DNA from: CAMLQK01 sp964654135 | GTDB taxonomy: Bacteria; Patescibacteriota; Saccharimonadia; Saccharimonadales; UBA4665 | DNA length: 28,594 nucleotides | Direction of reading: 5' to 3' | Assembly: GCA_964654135.1 (NCBI GenBank) | Contig: CAZZHV010000014.1 | Location: 1 to 28,594, forward strand | Notes under the pieces: generated by a model | Databases searched by the model: none | Told to the model about the DNA's origin: nothing | Seen by the model: only the letters and a program-made list of their open reading frames with translations | In this document: positions 21,615 to 28,376 of the stretch, one piece after another | Numbering within the stretch: the stretch's first letter is position 1 | Layout of the letters: every line of letters begins with the position of its first letter | Made by a program: the position numbers and the translations under genes

Positions 21615-23117
21615 ATGGATTTCTTAGATCCCCAAAAACAAAGAGCGCACACTATCCGCATTTTCGTCGGCTATGTCCTAATTGCGATTGCGCTCATTCT
21701 GACCACAACAGTGCTGATCTACCAAGCATATGGCTTTGGCGTTGACCGAAACGGCAAGGTTGTTCAGAACGGCTTGGTATTTATATCATCTACCCCTAAT
21801 CCGGCTACTATATATGTAAACGGCAAAAAGAATGACAACCAGACTAACGCTCGTCTGCTGCTATCTTCTGGTCAATATACTTTTAACCTGCAACGAGATG
21901 GCTACCGTGAGTGGAAACGAGCTGTTAGCGTTGAAGGCAGTAGTGTCGAGCGCTTTGATTATCCTTTCTTATTCCCTAAGACGCTCCAAACTTCTACCGT
22001 TAAGACCTACGATAAGACCGTACAGCTTGCTACTGAGAGTCCTGACCGTCACTGGATGCTAACGCAAAACAACGGTATGACCGAAAATAAATTCGAAGTA
22101 TACGACCTGAGCAAGCCAAAAGAACTTACTAAGAACATCGAAGAAATAACACTGCCAGATTCTGCATATACCCCTACGCAAGCTGGCGCTGCATTTGGTT
22201 GGACAATGATTCAGTGGTCAACAGATAACAGGCACGTGGTGCTCAAACACACTTTCCAAAAAGATGGCCAGCAGGCTTACGAATATGTTTTGCTCGACCG
22301 GGGTGATACTTCTAAGTCACTCAATCTGACCACTACCTGGGGCGTAAATCCAACCACTGTCGAGCTGCGTGACCAAAAATACGACCAATATTATCTGTAC
22401 GACGAGGCTGCGGGTGCACTCACGACCGCGAGCCTTGAAGCGCCTGCACCAAAGGCTTATCTAACTGGCGTTAAAGCCTTTAAGTCATATGGTGACGACA
22501 TTATGCTCTACGCTACTTCAACTGGCGCAGCTGACGGCAAGATTGCCATTAAATGGCGTGAAGGTAACGACAATTACACTATTCGGACATTGGCTGCTGG
22601 CTCACAGTATGTCGTGAACCTTACCAAATATCAGGGTGATTGGTACGCTGCAGCTGGTAGCGCAGCTGACGGCAAAGTATATGTCTATAAGAACCCTGCC
22701 GAGATGGTCAAGAGTCAGCAGATTAGCGTGCCTGTACGTATTCTAAAAGTACCAAACGTCAACTACGTTTACTTTTCTGCCAACACACGCTTTGTAATGG
22801 CTGAGAACGGTAGTCAGTTCTCTGTTTATGACGCTGAGAACGACAAGGGCTACGCCTACACTATTCCTGCTGCTCTAGACACTCCACAGTCACATGCAAC
22901 TTGGATGGACGGCAACCGCATTATGTATGTCTCAGGCGGCAAAATTGTAGTCTTCGATTTTGACGGTACTAACCGCCAGACTCTCAACGCTCAAAGCCCA
23001 AACTTCTTGCCACTTTTCGATCGCGACTATAAGTATCTCTACACCGTTGCCCCAACGAACGCTGCTGGCTCAACTTCTGTACAGAAGACCCCGCTGCGCA
23101 CCGCAGACGACCTCTAA
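21615..23117 (+). CDS. membrane-anchored PEGA-domain protein (500 aa)
   Basis: An N-terminal membrane segment (about 12-36) is followed by a PEGA domain (about 48-115, VFISSTPNPATIYVNGKKN ... SGQYTFNLQRDGYREWKR), a surface fold related to carboxypeptidase regulatory domains. The rest is a beta-rich repeat region of likely propeller type (blade-like motifs HWMLTQNN, RFVMAENGSQFSVYD, NRIMYVSGGKIVVFDFDG). It should face the outside of the cell. This is the only backbone protein gene on the plus strand in the left 27 kb, divergent from 20281-21480. PEGA proteins linked to propeller repeats are frequent in CPR cell envelopes. Substrate unknown. Confidence 0.85.
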   Translation: MDFLDPQKQRAHTIRIFVGYVLIAIALILTTTVLIYQAYGFGVDRNGKVVQNGLVFISSTPNPATIYVNGKKNDNQTNARLLLSSGQYTFNLQRDGYREWKRAVSVEGSSVERFDYPFLFPKTLQTSTVKTYDKTVQLATESPDRHWMLTQNNGMTENKFEVYDLSKPKELTKNIEEITLPDSAYTPTQAGAAFGWTMIQWSTDNRHVVLKHTFQKDGQQAYEYVLLDRGDTSKSLNLTTTWGVNPTTVELRDQKYDQYYLYDEAAGALTTASLEAPAPKAYLTGVKAFKSYGDDIMLYATSTGAADGKIAIKWREGNDNYTIRTLAAGSQYVVNLTKYQGDWYAAAGSAADGKVYVYKNPAEMVKSQQISVPVRILKVPNVNYVYFSANTRFVMAENGSQFSVYDAENDKGYAYTIPAALDTPQSHATWMDGNRIMYVSGGKIVVFDFDGTNRQTLNAQSPNFLPLFDRDYKYLYTVAPTNAAGSTSVQKTPLRTADDL

Positions 23118-23231
23118 CCTATCACCTTATCGACACTTTCAGGTATCTCCCTGCTACACCTATAGTTTGGTCTCTTGCTTGCGGGTCGATATGCCTGAAG
23201 AGTGCCTCAGAGAAGGCAGGTGTAGCGGCTA

Positions 23232-24860
23232 TTAGTTGCCGGTGATCCAGCTGGTTAGGCGCTTCCAGAGCGTTGGGCCGTTGCCATTGATCTTACTTGG
23301 CTGCTCTGCAGTCGCAGCGCCGGTATCGGTATTTGCTACTGGTGCTGTGGCACCGCTCGGATCAGGGCTAATCTGCTCGCCCCAAACGACTAAACGGTTT
23401 AACGACGTGCCTGGTGGGTCACACGTAATTAGCGTAGCCGTGGCTAGCTTACCTTCGACGTTGTTGAGCACTTCGACCTGGCTTGGCTTAACGACCTGCT
23501 TGGCGTAGACGCGGTAGGCGTAGACTTTGTCGCTATAGGTAATGTAGAAAATATCACCAGGTACGAGCTCATGCAACAATACGAACGCAAACTTATATTT
23601 ACCTGGGTTAAAGATGTTGTTGCTGGAATGGCCAAAGAACGCGGCGTTTCCCTGCTCACCTGGCTTAACGGTGCTTGGATAGTGAACAATGCCGTTTTCC
23701 AGCGCACTTTCGACGGCGCTTTCGTCGTTGGTGGTTAGTGAGTAATCAACCGGAATCTCAACGTTAATTTTAGGAATGATGATCTCGGGTGTGCTACTTG
23801 GTGCAACCGCATCTGAATTTAGGATAATTGGCGTGGCGCTGGCGTGGCTGCTTGGCTGAATAAGCGGTGCGATGATCATTTCGTTAAACAGACCAAACAA
23901 TACGACTGCTAAAACGATTGTGGCGCTACTAATACCGAATAACAGCGACTTAAAGTGCTGGGCTGCCTTGGCTTGCTGTGCGGCGCTCATATTGACGCGC
24001 TTAAGTACCTGCTTCTTGAGGGCTTTAGCACCCTTGCCGGCGGCTTTACTGGCTACCGACTTTGGCTTTTTGGGTTCTTGCTCTTTCTTTTCGGGCTCTT
24101 GTGGCTGCTGGGCGTGGTCGGCAACAACAATCATGGACTCAATTGGATTTACAGCCGGTTTAGCGGGCTCTGCAGGTTTTTCTGGCTCTGCTGGCGCTAT
24201 GGTTTCTAGCCCAGTTACGGGATGAATCGCAGTAGCGGGTTGTGGGTTGGCTACAGGCGCTGGCTGAGGCACAGGCTGTGCAGCACCAAACGAAGTTCCC
24301 TTGCCATTATTGGTGTAGAACTCTTGCCAGACTTGATGCTTTTCGTCATCTGGCAATGCGAGGTAATAGTTGTGCCACTCGGTTTGAATTTGCGCCAAAG
24401 ATTTGCCGGAAGTACTGAGGTCGTACATAAACTGCTGGTGTTTACTACGTTGTGGCGCCGTAACAGCTGGCGCAGCGGTAACTTCGGCCATTTCCTTGCC
24501 GGCATCTGGCTCAGCAGTGTACAGGTTTTCTAACTTGCGCCTAATGAGTTCGACGGCTGGATTGGCGCCCTTGCTGTGGCCTGCTTTGTGTTTAGGGGTA
24601 TCGTGGCGCTTGGTTTCACTGCCAACGTGAACTGCTTTGTCTTCTTCGGGGTCTGCTGTAGGCACATGATGAGTAGACACTGGTTGTACAACATGATGCT
24701 GTTGCGGAACCACTGGATGTACTGTGTGATTGTCCTCAGCCCGAATATCCTTGCTAATTGGCTGGATAGTGCGTCCGTGGCGATTTGGGAGTACGTATTC
24801 AGAGCCCTGCTTCTGGGGCTTCTTCTTGTCGTCATTATCGTCAAAAAGTGGGCTAATCAT
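23232..24860 (-). CDS. sortase with long disordered cytoplasmic N-terminus (542 aa)
   Basis: The catalytic domain starts near 355 with EIIIPKINVEIPVDYSL. His411 in FFGHSSNN, Cys480 in LITCDPPGTSLNRLVVWG and Arg489 form the sortase triad. The membrane segment is at about 305-330, so the catalytic domain is outside. The first 300 residues are unusual: a Pro/Lys/His-rich region with repeats such as PAEPEKPAEPAKPA, much longer than in typical sortases, perhaps a cytoplasmic scaffold. No LPxTG substrate is visible in the window. The class is not certain. A promoter lies at 24896-24925. Confidence 0.92.
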   Translation of the reverse strand: MISPLFDDNDDKKKPQKQGSEYVLPNRHGRTIQPISKDIRAEDNHTVHPVVPQQHHVVQPVSTHHVPTADPEEDKAVHVGSETKRHDTPKHKAGHSKGANPAVELIRRKLENLYTAEPDAGKEMAEVTAAPAVTAPQRSKHQQFMYDLSTSGKSLAQIQTEWHNYYLALPDDEKHQVWQEFYTNNGKGTSFGAAQPVPQPAPVANPQPATAIHPVTGLETIAPAEPEKPAEPAKPAVNPIESMIVVADHAQQPQEPEKKEQEPKKPKSVASKAAGKGAKALKKQVLKRVNMSAAQQAKAAQHFKSLLFGISSATIVLAVVLFGLFNEMIIAPLIQPSSHASATPIILNSDAVAPSSTPEIIIPKINVEIPVDYSLTTNDESAVESALENGIVHYPSTVKPGEQGNAAFFGHSSNNIFNPGKYKFAFVLLHELVPGDIFYITYSDKVYAYRVYAKQVVKPSQVEVLNNVEGKLATATLITCDPPGTSLNRLVVWGEQISPDPSGATAPVANTDTGAATAEQPSKINGNGPTLWKRLTSWITGN

Positions 24861-24895
24861 AAAAATATATGCGAGGGTATCGCTTTATCCCTATA

Positions 24896-24925
24896 AGTAT
24901 AGTACAATAGCCCTGTTCCTACCAA
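24896..24925 (-). promoter_or_regulatory. promoter of the sortase gene
   Basis: TTGGTA (24925-24920) and TATACT (24901-24896) are 18 bases apart on the minus strand, divergent from tRNA-Leu. Confidence 0.6.
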
Positions 24926-24938
24926 TTATGTGCTCGAT

Positions 24939-25025
24939 GGGCGGGTGGCGGAATTGGTAGACGCGCTGGACTCAAAATCCTGTGAGCGCAAGCTCGTGAG
25001 GGTTCGATTCCCTCCTCGCCCACCA
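24939..25025 (+). tRNA. tRNA-Leu (anticodon CAA)
   Basis: An 87-base class II tRNA. The acceptor stem GGGCGGG pairs with CTCGCCC, the anticodon loop CTCAAAA gives CAA, the long variable arm is GAGC-gcaa-GCTC, the T arm is GAGGG-TTCGATT-CCCTC and CCA is encoded. The anticodon stem CTGGA/TCCTG contains one T-T mismatch. Its 3' end is repeated downstream. Confidence 0.94.
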
Positions 25026-25062
25026 AATAAAGGCCGTCTCGTAAGAGGCGGTTTTTATTTGG
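25023..25062 (+). terminator. terminator of tRNA-Leu
   Basis: CCGTCTC-gtaa-GAGGCGG followed by TTTTTATTT on the plus strand; flanking AAATAAA/TTTATTT extend the stem into the CCA end. Confidence 0.85.
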
Positions 25063-25155
25063 TTTGTGAAGTCTAAGGTAGAATCGAATGCATATAAGCA
25101 AAGCTGCCAGTGGCAGTTTTGCAGTCTAACGGTGTCGATTCCCTCCTCGCCCACC

Positions 25156-25195
25156 AAAGAAAAAGAACCAACCTCTCTGTTGGTTCTTTTTCTTT
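25156..25195. terminator. long perfect hairpin, possible bidirectional terminator
   Basis: A 17-base arm beginning AAAGAAAAAGAACC pairs perfectly with 25179-25195 around a 6-base loop and ends in a T-rich strand on both sides. It starts at the end of the second att-like copy. Confidence 0.65.
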
Positions 25196-25232
25196 CTTGA
25201 GTGTAGGACTGAGGGAATCGATGGGAAATACA

Positions 25233-25255
25233 CAGAACTAACAGTGTTAGTTCTG
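25233..25255. repeat. 23-base near-perfect palindrome
   Basis: CAGAACTAACA-g-TGTTAGTTCTG: 11-base arms around one base. It could be a protein-binding site or hairpin. The arm AGAACTAAC resembles AGAACCAAC in the preceding hairpin. Confidence 0.55.
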
Positions 25256-25284
25256 ATGCAACAAGAAAAGGATTCCCTCCTCGC

Positions 25285-26547
25285 CTAATCAAGAATGTAG
25301 TATTGAGGGAGAACAAACCTTCCCTCCATGCCGTAAGGTATTCCATAATCACTTTGTGGCTTTGTCATGGAATATTCTTCATTACCGATGAATTCAATAG
25401 GCTTACTAAAAGCAGTATCAACTGTATTATGATTAACTATATCAGCCATGTGAGGTATATACATCTGGCGGCCTATTGCGAACAGAAAAAGTTCAAGAGG
25501 TGTCCTTGGATCTACTTTTTTACGAGTGACTAGCCCACTAAAAATGTAGTCCGCTTTTCCTAAAGATTCTTCAAATATGTATCTTGACGACTCTATCATT
25601 AGACAGATCCGTGCATCGGGCGAGTATTTAGAATTCTGAAGTGCTACAAATTGGCTATTGGTATTTCTGATGATAGATTTTAAATCACGTATTGTTAACT
25701 GATGGTTATGTACGAGCCGTTGCAGCCACTCTACTATGTGGTGTTTCACTAGAGGGTTTTCTGCGAGCTTATTGTTAAAGATTTTCTCTACAAATCGTGT
25801 TAGATCTCTGCTACCGAGGTCGTAAAAGTCAATCAGATCAAGCGCCTTAATGTATGCGTCACGCTTATCAATGAACGATTTCTGTGCTATTGGGATGAAG
25901 ACCTTTATATCGTCGTTGCCATCAAGACTTTTCAGGAATTGGCTAAGTGTTTCAATGAAGAATATACCAGCTTCACCTGACCGATCTGCGTCCTCGATGA
26001 CAATATATACGGGTTTTTTCACGCGTTTTTTGAGAAGTTTTTGAAATATATCTTGGATTTGAAAGACACGTCGTGCAGGGCTTGTATTTGCGAAGTAGCT
26101 AAGCTTATCGATCGCACCTTTTGCTATAAGGCCCGTGCCTGGAACTACGAAATTTAGAAATCCCGCCGCATCACCAAAAAGACTAATCAGAGCTTTTTTA
26201 GCATCTTCGGAACTGCCATCTATTTCTTTCAAAACCTGCTTAAAATCGTCGGGTGATAGCTGCTGAACGAAATCAAGCACGAAGCCTTCCCATAGATGAT
26301 TCCTGTCGGGGTATTTCCACGCATCAAAATGAATCCAATGTACAGAATCACCAAGCTGTTCTTTAAGCGCTTCGAGCATTACGCTTTTTCCACTGCCATA
26401 GTTTCCAACAATACCTATGAGCGATTTCTGGGCGCTTGCTTCGACCTTCGCTTTTAGCTTAGAGAGATAGGTATCGAAGCCGAGCAAATCCTCAGTTCTA
26501 TAATCTTCGGCAACATACTTTAGGTCACTTACCAGATGTCTTGTCAT
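25285..26547 (-). CDS. KAP-family P-loop NTPase (420 aa)
   Basis: Walker A is GNYGSGKS (48-55), followed by the KAP-type VHWIHFDAWKYPDRNHLWEGFV (split over about 69-90) and Walker B YIVIEDADR (181-189). A hydrophobic insert with FGDAAGFLNFVVPGTGLIAKGAI (about 124-146) could touch a membrane, as in other KAP proteins. The C-terminal part is helical and then variable. KAP NTPases are associated with phage exclusion and other defence systems; that role here is inferred. The ATG at 26547 follows GAGG by 7 bases; an earlier ATG at 26649 lies upstream of the promoter. AT-rich codon use differs from both the backbone and GC-rich genes. The stop codon overlaps an att-like repeat. Confidence 0.87.
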   Translation of the reverse strand: MTRHLVSDLKYVAEDYRTEDLLGFDTYLSKLKAKVEASAQKSLIGIVGNYGSGKSVMLEALKEQLGDSVHWIHFDAWKYPDRNHLWEGFVLDFVQQLSPDDFKQVLKEIDGSSEDAKKALISLFGDAAGFLNFVVPGTGLIAKGAIDKLSYFANTSPARRVFQIQDIFQKLLKKRVKKPVYIVIEDADRSGEAGIFFIETLSQFLKSLDGNDDIKVFIPIAQKSFIDKRDAYIKALDLIDFYDLGSRDLTRFVEKIFNNKLAENPLVKHHIVEWLQRLVHNHQLTIRDLKSIIRNTNSQFVALQNSKYSPDARICLMIESSRYIFEESLGKADYIFSGLVTRKKVDPRTPLELFLFAIGRQMYIPHMADIVNHNTVDTAFSKPIEFIGNEEYSMTKPQSDYGIPYGMEGRFVLPQYYILD

Positions 26548-26583
26548 TACTGAACCTCGTTTCCTATGTAGAGTTATGTTTAT

Positions 26584-26612
26584 ATTGTAAAACATGCTAT
26601 GTCTGTAGTAAA
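26584..26612 (-). promoter_or_regulatory. promoter of the KAP NTPase gene
   Basis: TTTACT (26612-26607) and TACAAT (26589-26584) are 17 bases apart on the minus strand. Confidence 0.65.
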
Positions 26613-26705
26613 AAATATAGCTGATGGCAAGAATTATTAACTTTTTCATAAATATTCAAATATACGTTTGACTACGTATACGAGCCAATGGCAAACTGCG
26701 CACGG

Positions 26706-26749
26706 CTTGAGGAAATCCTTCAAGTTTATCTGCTCCAAAAGAGTAGATA
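26706..26749 (+). promoter_or_regulatory. leader hairpins of the 26771-27730 gene
   Basis: CTTGAGG-aaat-CCtTCAAG and TATCTgCTC-caaaa-GAGtAGATA lie in tandem upstream of the Shine-Dalgarno. No convincing promoter is visible before them. Confidence 0.5.
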
Positions 26750-26770
26750 CGCATCACCGCAGGAGTAACA

Positions 26771-27730
26771 TTGAGCGCCAAAAAGCGCACCATCTCCATG
26801 ATGGTTGCATCTGTCCTGATGACGACGGCTCTAGCGGCTGTCCCGAGTGCAGCCTCCGCCGATGGTGGCAAGGTCTCCACATCGGAGGTCGCCACCGCGT
26901 TGCGTACCACGAGCACCAGCAGCCACAATCTGGTCGCTGAGCCTGCTCAAAGCTCCGCTGACGTTGACTCAGCTGCAGTCGCTACCAGCGACAACGTGAA
27001 GGTCGATGTCCCCAAGGATCTGAGTAACGGCGTGGGCGTCACTGCCAATGGCCAGGAGATGTCCATCTCGCTGCCTAACGCTGGTGACGCCGGCAAAGCC
27101 ACACGCCTGTCCGGTGGCACGGTGGCCTACGCAGGCACGAACGGTTCAGCCAACGCAGTTGTGCCGACAGATGGCGGTGTGCAGATGCTCACTACCATCA
27201 AGAACGCCAGCGCCCCGAGCCGCTACACCTACAGGGTGAGCGTGCCGGACGGCGGCAAGGTGTCAGTCGTCAAGGACGGACGAGCAATCGTCACGGATAC
27301 GCGTGGAATCGTCGTCATGGCGGTTGAGGTGCCCTGGGCGAAAGACGCCAACGGAGTCTCGGTGCCCACGCACTACGAGTCCGACGGTGCCACGCTGACT
27401 CAGGTGGTCGACCACGCCGGCGGCAACTACGCCTACCCGATCACCGCCGATCCGAACATTTCGTTCGGCTGGTCGATTTATCTGCGATACTCGAAATCTG
27501 AGGTTCGCAGCATGAACCAGCGTGGCGTGTTCATCGGCTATGGCACGCTCTGGGGCTACGTATGTGGCAGGCTGCCTGGCTATGCGGCTGCCGGCTGCGG
27601 CACAACTCTGGTGGTGGCCTTCTGGGCTCTCGATCAGACATTTGTGGCTGCGGCAAACGAGAACAAGTGTGTCGAAGTCAAATTCGACTACAGCGGCGGC
27701 CTTGATGGCTGGCGTCGGTACTCGTGTTGA
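26771..27730 (+). CDS. secreted protein of actinobacterial type (319 aa)
   Basis: A TTG start at 26771 with AGGAG five bases upstream. The first 31 residues form a clear signal peptide (MSAKKR, hydrophobic core, ending AASA). The mature part has an Ala/Ser/Asp-rich linker and a beta-rich domain (about 75-235, with PDGGKVSVVKDGRAIVTD and YAYPITADPNISFGWSIYL). It ends with a Cys-containing module (VCGRLPGY, AAGCGTT, ENKCVEV, final RRYSC: four Cys, likely two disulfides). Secreted actinobacterial proteins of unknown function have, from memory, the same C-terminal layout (YP(I/V)xADP...SFGW, then spaced Cys, ending RxYSC). Codon use is GC-rich, so acquisition from an actinobacterium is likely. 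Confidence 0.85.
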   Translation: MSAKKRTISMMVASVLMTTALAAVPSAASADGGKVSTSEVATALRTTSTSSHNLVAEPAQSSADVDSAAVATSDNVKVDVPKDLSNGVGVTANGQEMSISLPNAGDAGKATRLSGGTVAYAGTNGSANAVVPTDGGVQMLTTIKNASAPSRYTYRVSVPDGGKVSVVKDGRAIVTDTRGIVVMAVEVPWAKDANGVSVPTHYESDGATLTQVVDHAGGNYAYPITADPNISFGWSIYLRYSKSEVRSMNQRGVFIGYGTLWGYVCGRLPGYAAAGCGTTLVVAFWALDQTFVAAANENKCVEVKFDYSGGLDGWRRYSC

Positions 27731-27767
27731 GCTGAGCTAGCTCTCACTATTCCTAAGGGGTGATGCC

Positions 27768-27805
27768 TGTCTCGTTGCGTTATGCAACATTTTCGCAACG
27801 AGACA
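27768..27805 (+). other. 3' hairpin element of the 26771-27730 gene
   Basis: TGTCTCGTTGCG pairs perfectly over 12 bases with CGCAACGAGACA around a 14-base loop. It is 37 bases after the stop. No T-run follows. Confidence 0.7.
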
Positions 27806-27823
27806 TCTTTACCAAACTAAGTG

Positions 27824-27829
27824 TATAAT
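27824..27829 (+). promoter_or_regulatory. -10 box of the small membrane protein gene
   Basis: TATAAT 8 bases before the ATG at 27838, the same spacing as in gltX. Confidence 0.6.
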
Positions 27830-27837
27830 CGTAACTT

Positions 27838-28038
27838 ATGAAAACATTTTTAACATTATTGCGTTCGTGGAATGTTAAATTTCAACGAATATTTAGTGTC
27901 TCATTGATTTATGTGGCTAGCGTTCTCGCTTTTGGGATTGCCTTGTCAATTAAAGATAAGAGTTTGGCTATCCTGCCTTTTTCCCTTGGGGCAATTTGCA
28001 TTGTTGCGCTACTCAGCAAGTTACTGAGCCGGAAATAG
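27838..28038 (+). CDS. small membrane protein (66 aa)
   Basis: A basic N-terminus (MKTFLTLLRSWNVKFQR) is followed by two hydrophobic segments (about 18-37 and 43-61), separated by the charged turn KDK, and a basic end LLSRK. This suggests a two-span inner membrane protein with both ends inside. The -10 box 8 bases upstream supports translation from this ATG. AT-rich codons; no family recognised. Confidence 0.65.
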   Translation: MKTFLTLLRSWNVKFQRIFSVSLIYVASVLAFGIALSIKDKSLAILPFSLGAICIVALLSKLLSRK

Positions 28039-28059
28039 CCTGACTCTTCAGGTAAAACA

Positions 28060-28236
28060 ATGCCGAGCGACCTATTAAATTTAAGCTCTAAACGGAATCT
28101 TGACATGAATTTTATAAAGCAACGTATTGCTAGATTCCACGAGTGGGATCAATATTTAAGGCGCAAGAGGACGAAGCTCGCGAAGAAGGGGGTGAAATTT
28201 AGCTATGTATGCACGAATCAAGACATTTTTGGCTAA
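28060..28236 (+). CDS. possible small basic protein (58 aa)
   Basis: A reading frame starting MPSDLLNLSS with a very basic middle (QYLRRKRTKLAKKG). A weak AGG is 7 bases before the ATG. It overlaps the start of the next ORF by 32 bases, which is unusual; it could equally be chance. Confidence 0.3.
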   Translation: MPSDLLNLSSKRNLDMNFIKQRIARFHEWDQYLRRKRTKLAKKGVKFSYVCTNQDIFG

Positions 28237-28369
28237 GCCGCTTCCGCTTCCAATTTTCGTATTGTTGTTTTTGATCTCAGCCACATTATCGTACATATGG
28301 TCTGACGATAAGAAGCAGACTTTGCTATTCGGCATAATCTATGTGACTGCCTTTTTCCTAGGCAGATGA
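28205..28369 (+). CDS. small membrane protein (54 aa)
   Basis: The frame starts MYARIKTFLAKPLPLP, followed by two hydrophobic segments (about 16-31 and 39-53) separated by SDDKKQ. AAGAAGGGGG lies about 12 bases upstream as a Shine-Dalgarno. The order of basic start, span, charged turn and span matches the ORF at 27838, so the two may be distant copies. Confidence 0.5.
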   Translation: MYARIKTFLAKPLPLPIFVLLFLISATLSYIWSDDKKQTLLFGIIYVTAFFLGR

Positions 28370-28376
28370 AAAAAGA

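Larger units (their letters stand above)
25004..25285 (+). repeat. att-like direct repeats of the tRNA-Leu 3' end
   Basis: The 24 bases running from TCGATTCCCTC to CCACCAAA inside tRNA-Leu (25004-25027) recur exactly at 25135-25158. A shorter 15-base copy (GATTCCCTCCTCGCC) is at 25271-25285, where it overlaps the stop codon of the KAP NTPase gene. An inverted partial copy (GAGGGAATCGAT) is at 25211-25222. The spacing is about 131 and 136 bases. This is what repeated integration at a tRNA 3' end leaves behind. No integrase is in the window. Confidence 0.75.

Noticed and set aside
24972..25352. Minus-strand frame across tRNA-Leu and the repeats
   Set aside because: It is antisense to a clear tRNA; similar peptides (VGEEGI, WWARRESNPH) are well-known spurious translations of tRNA-flanking DNA.
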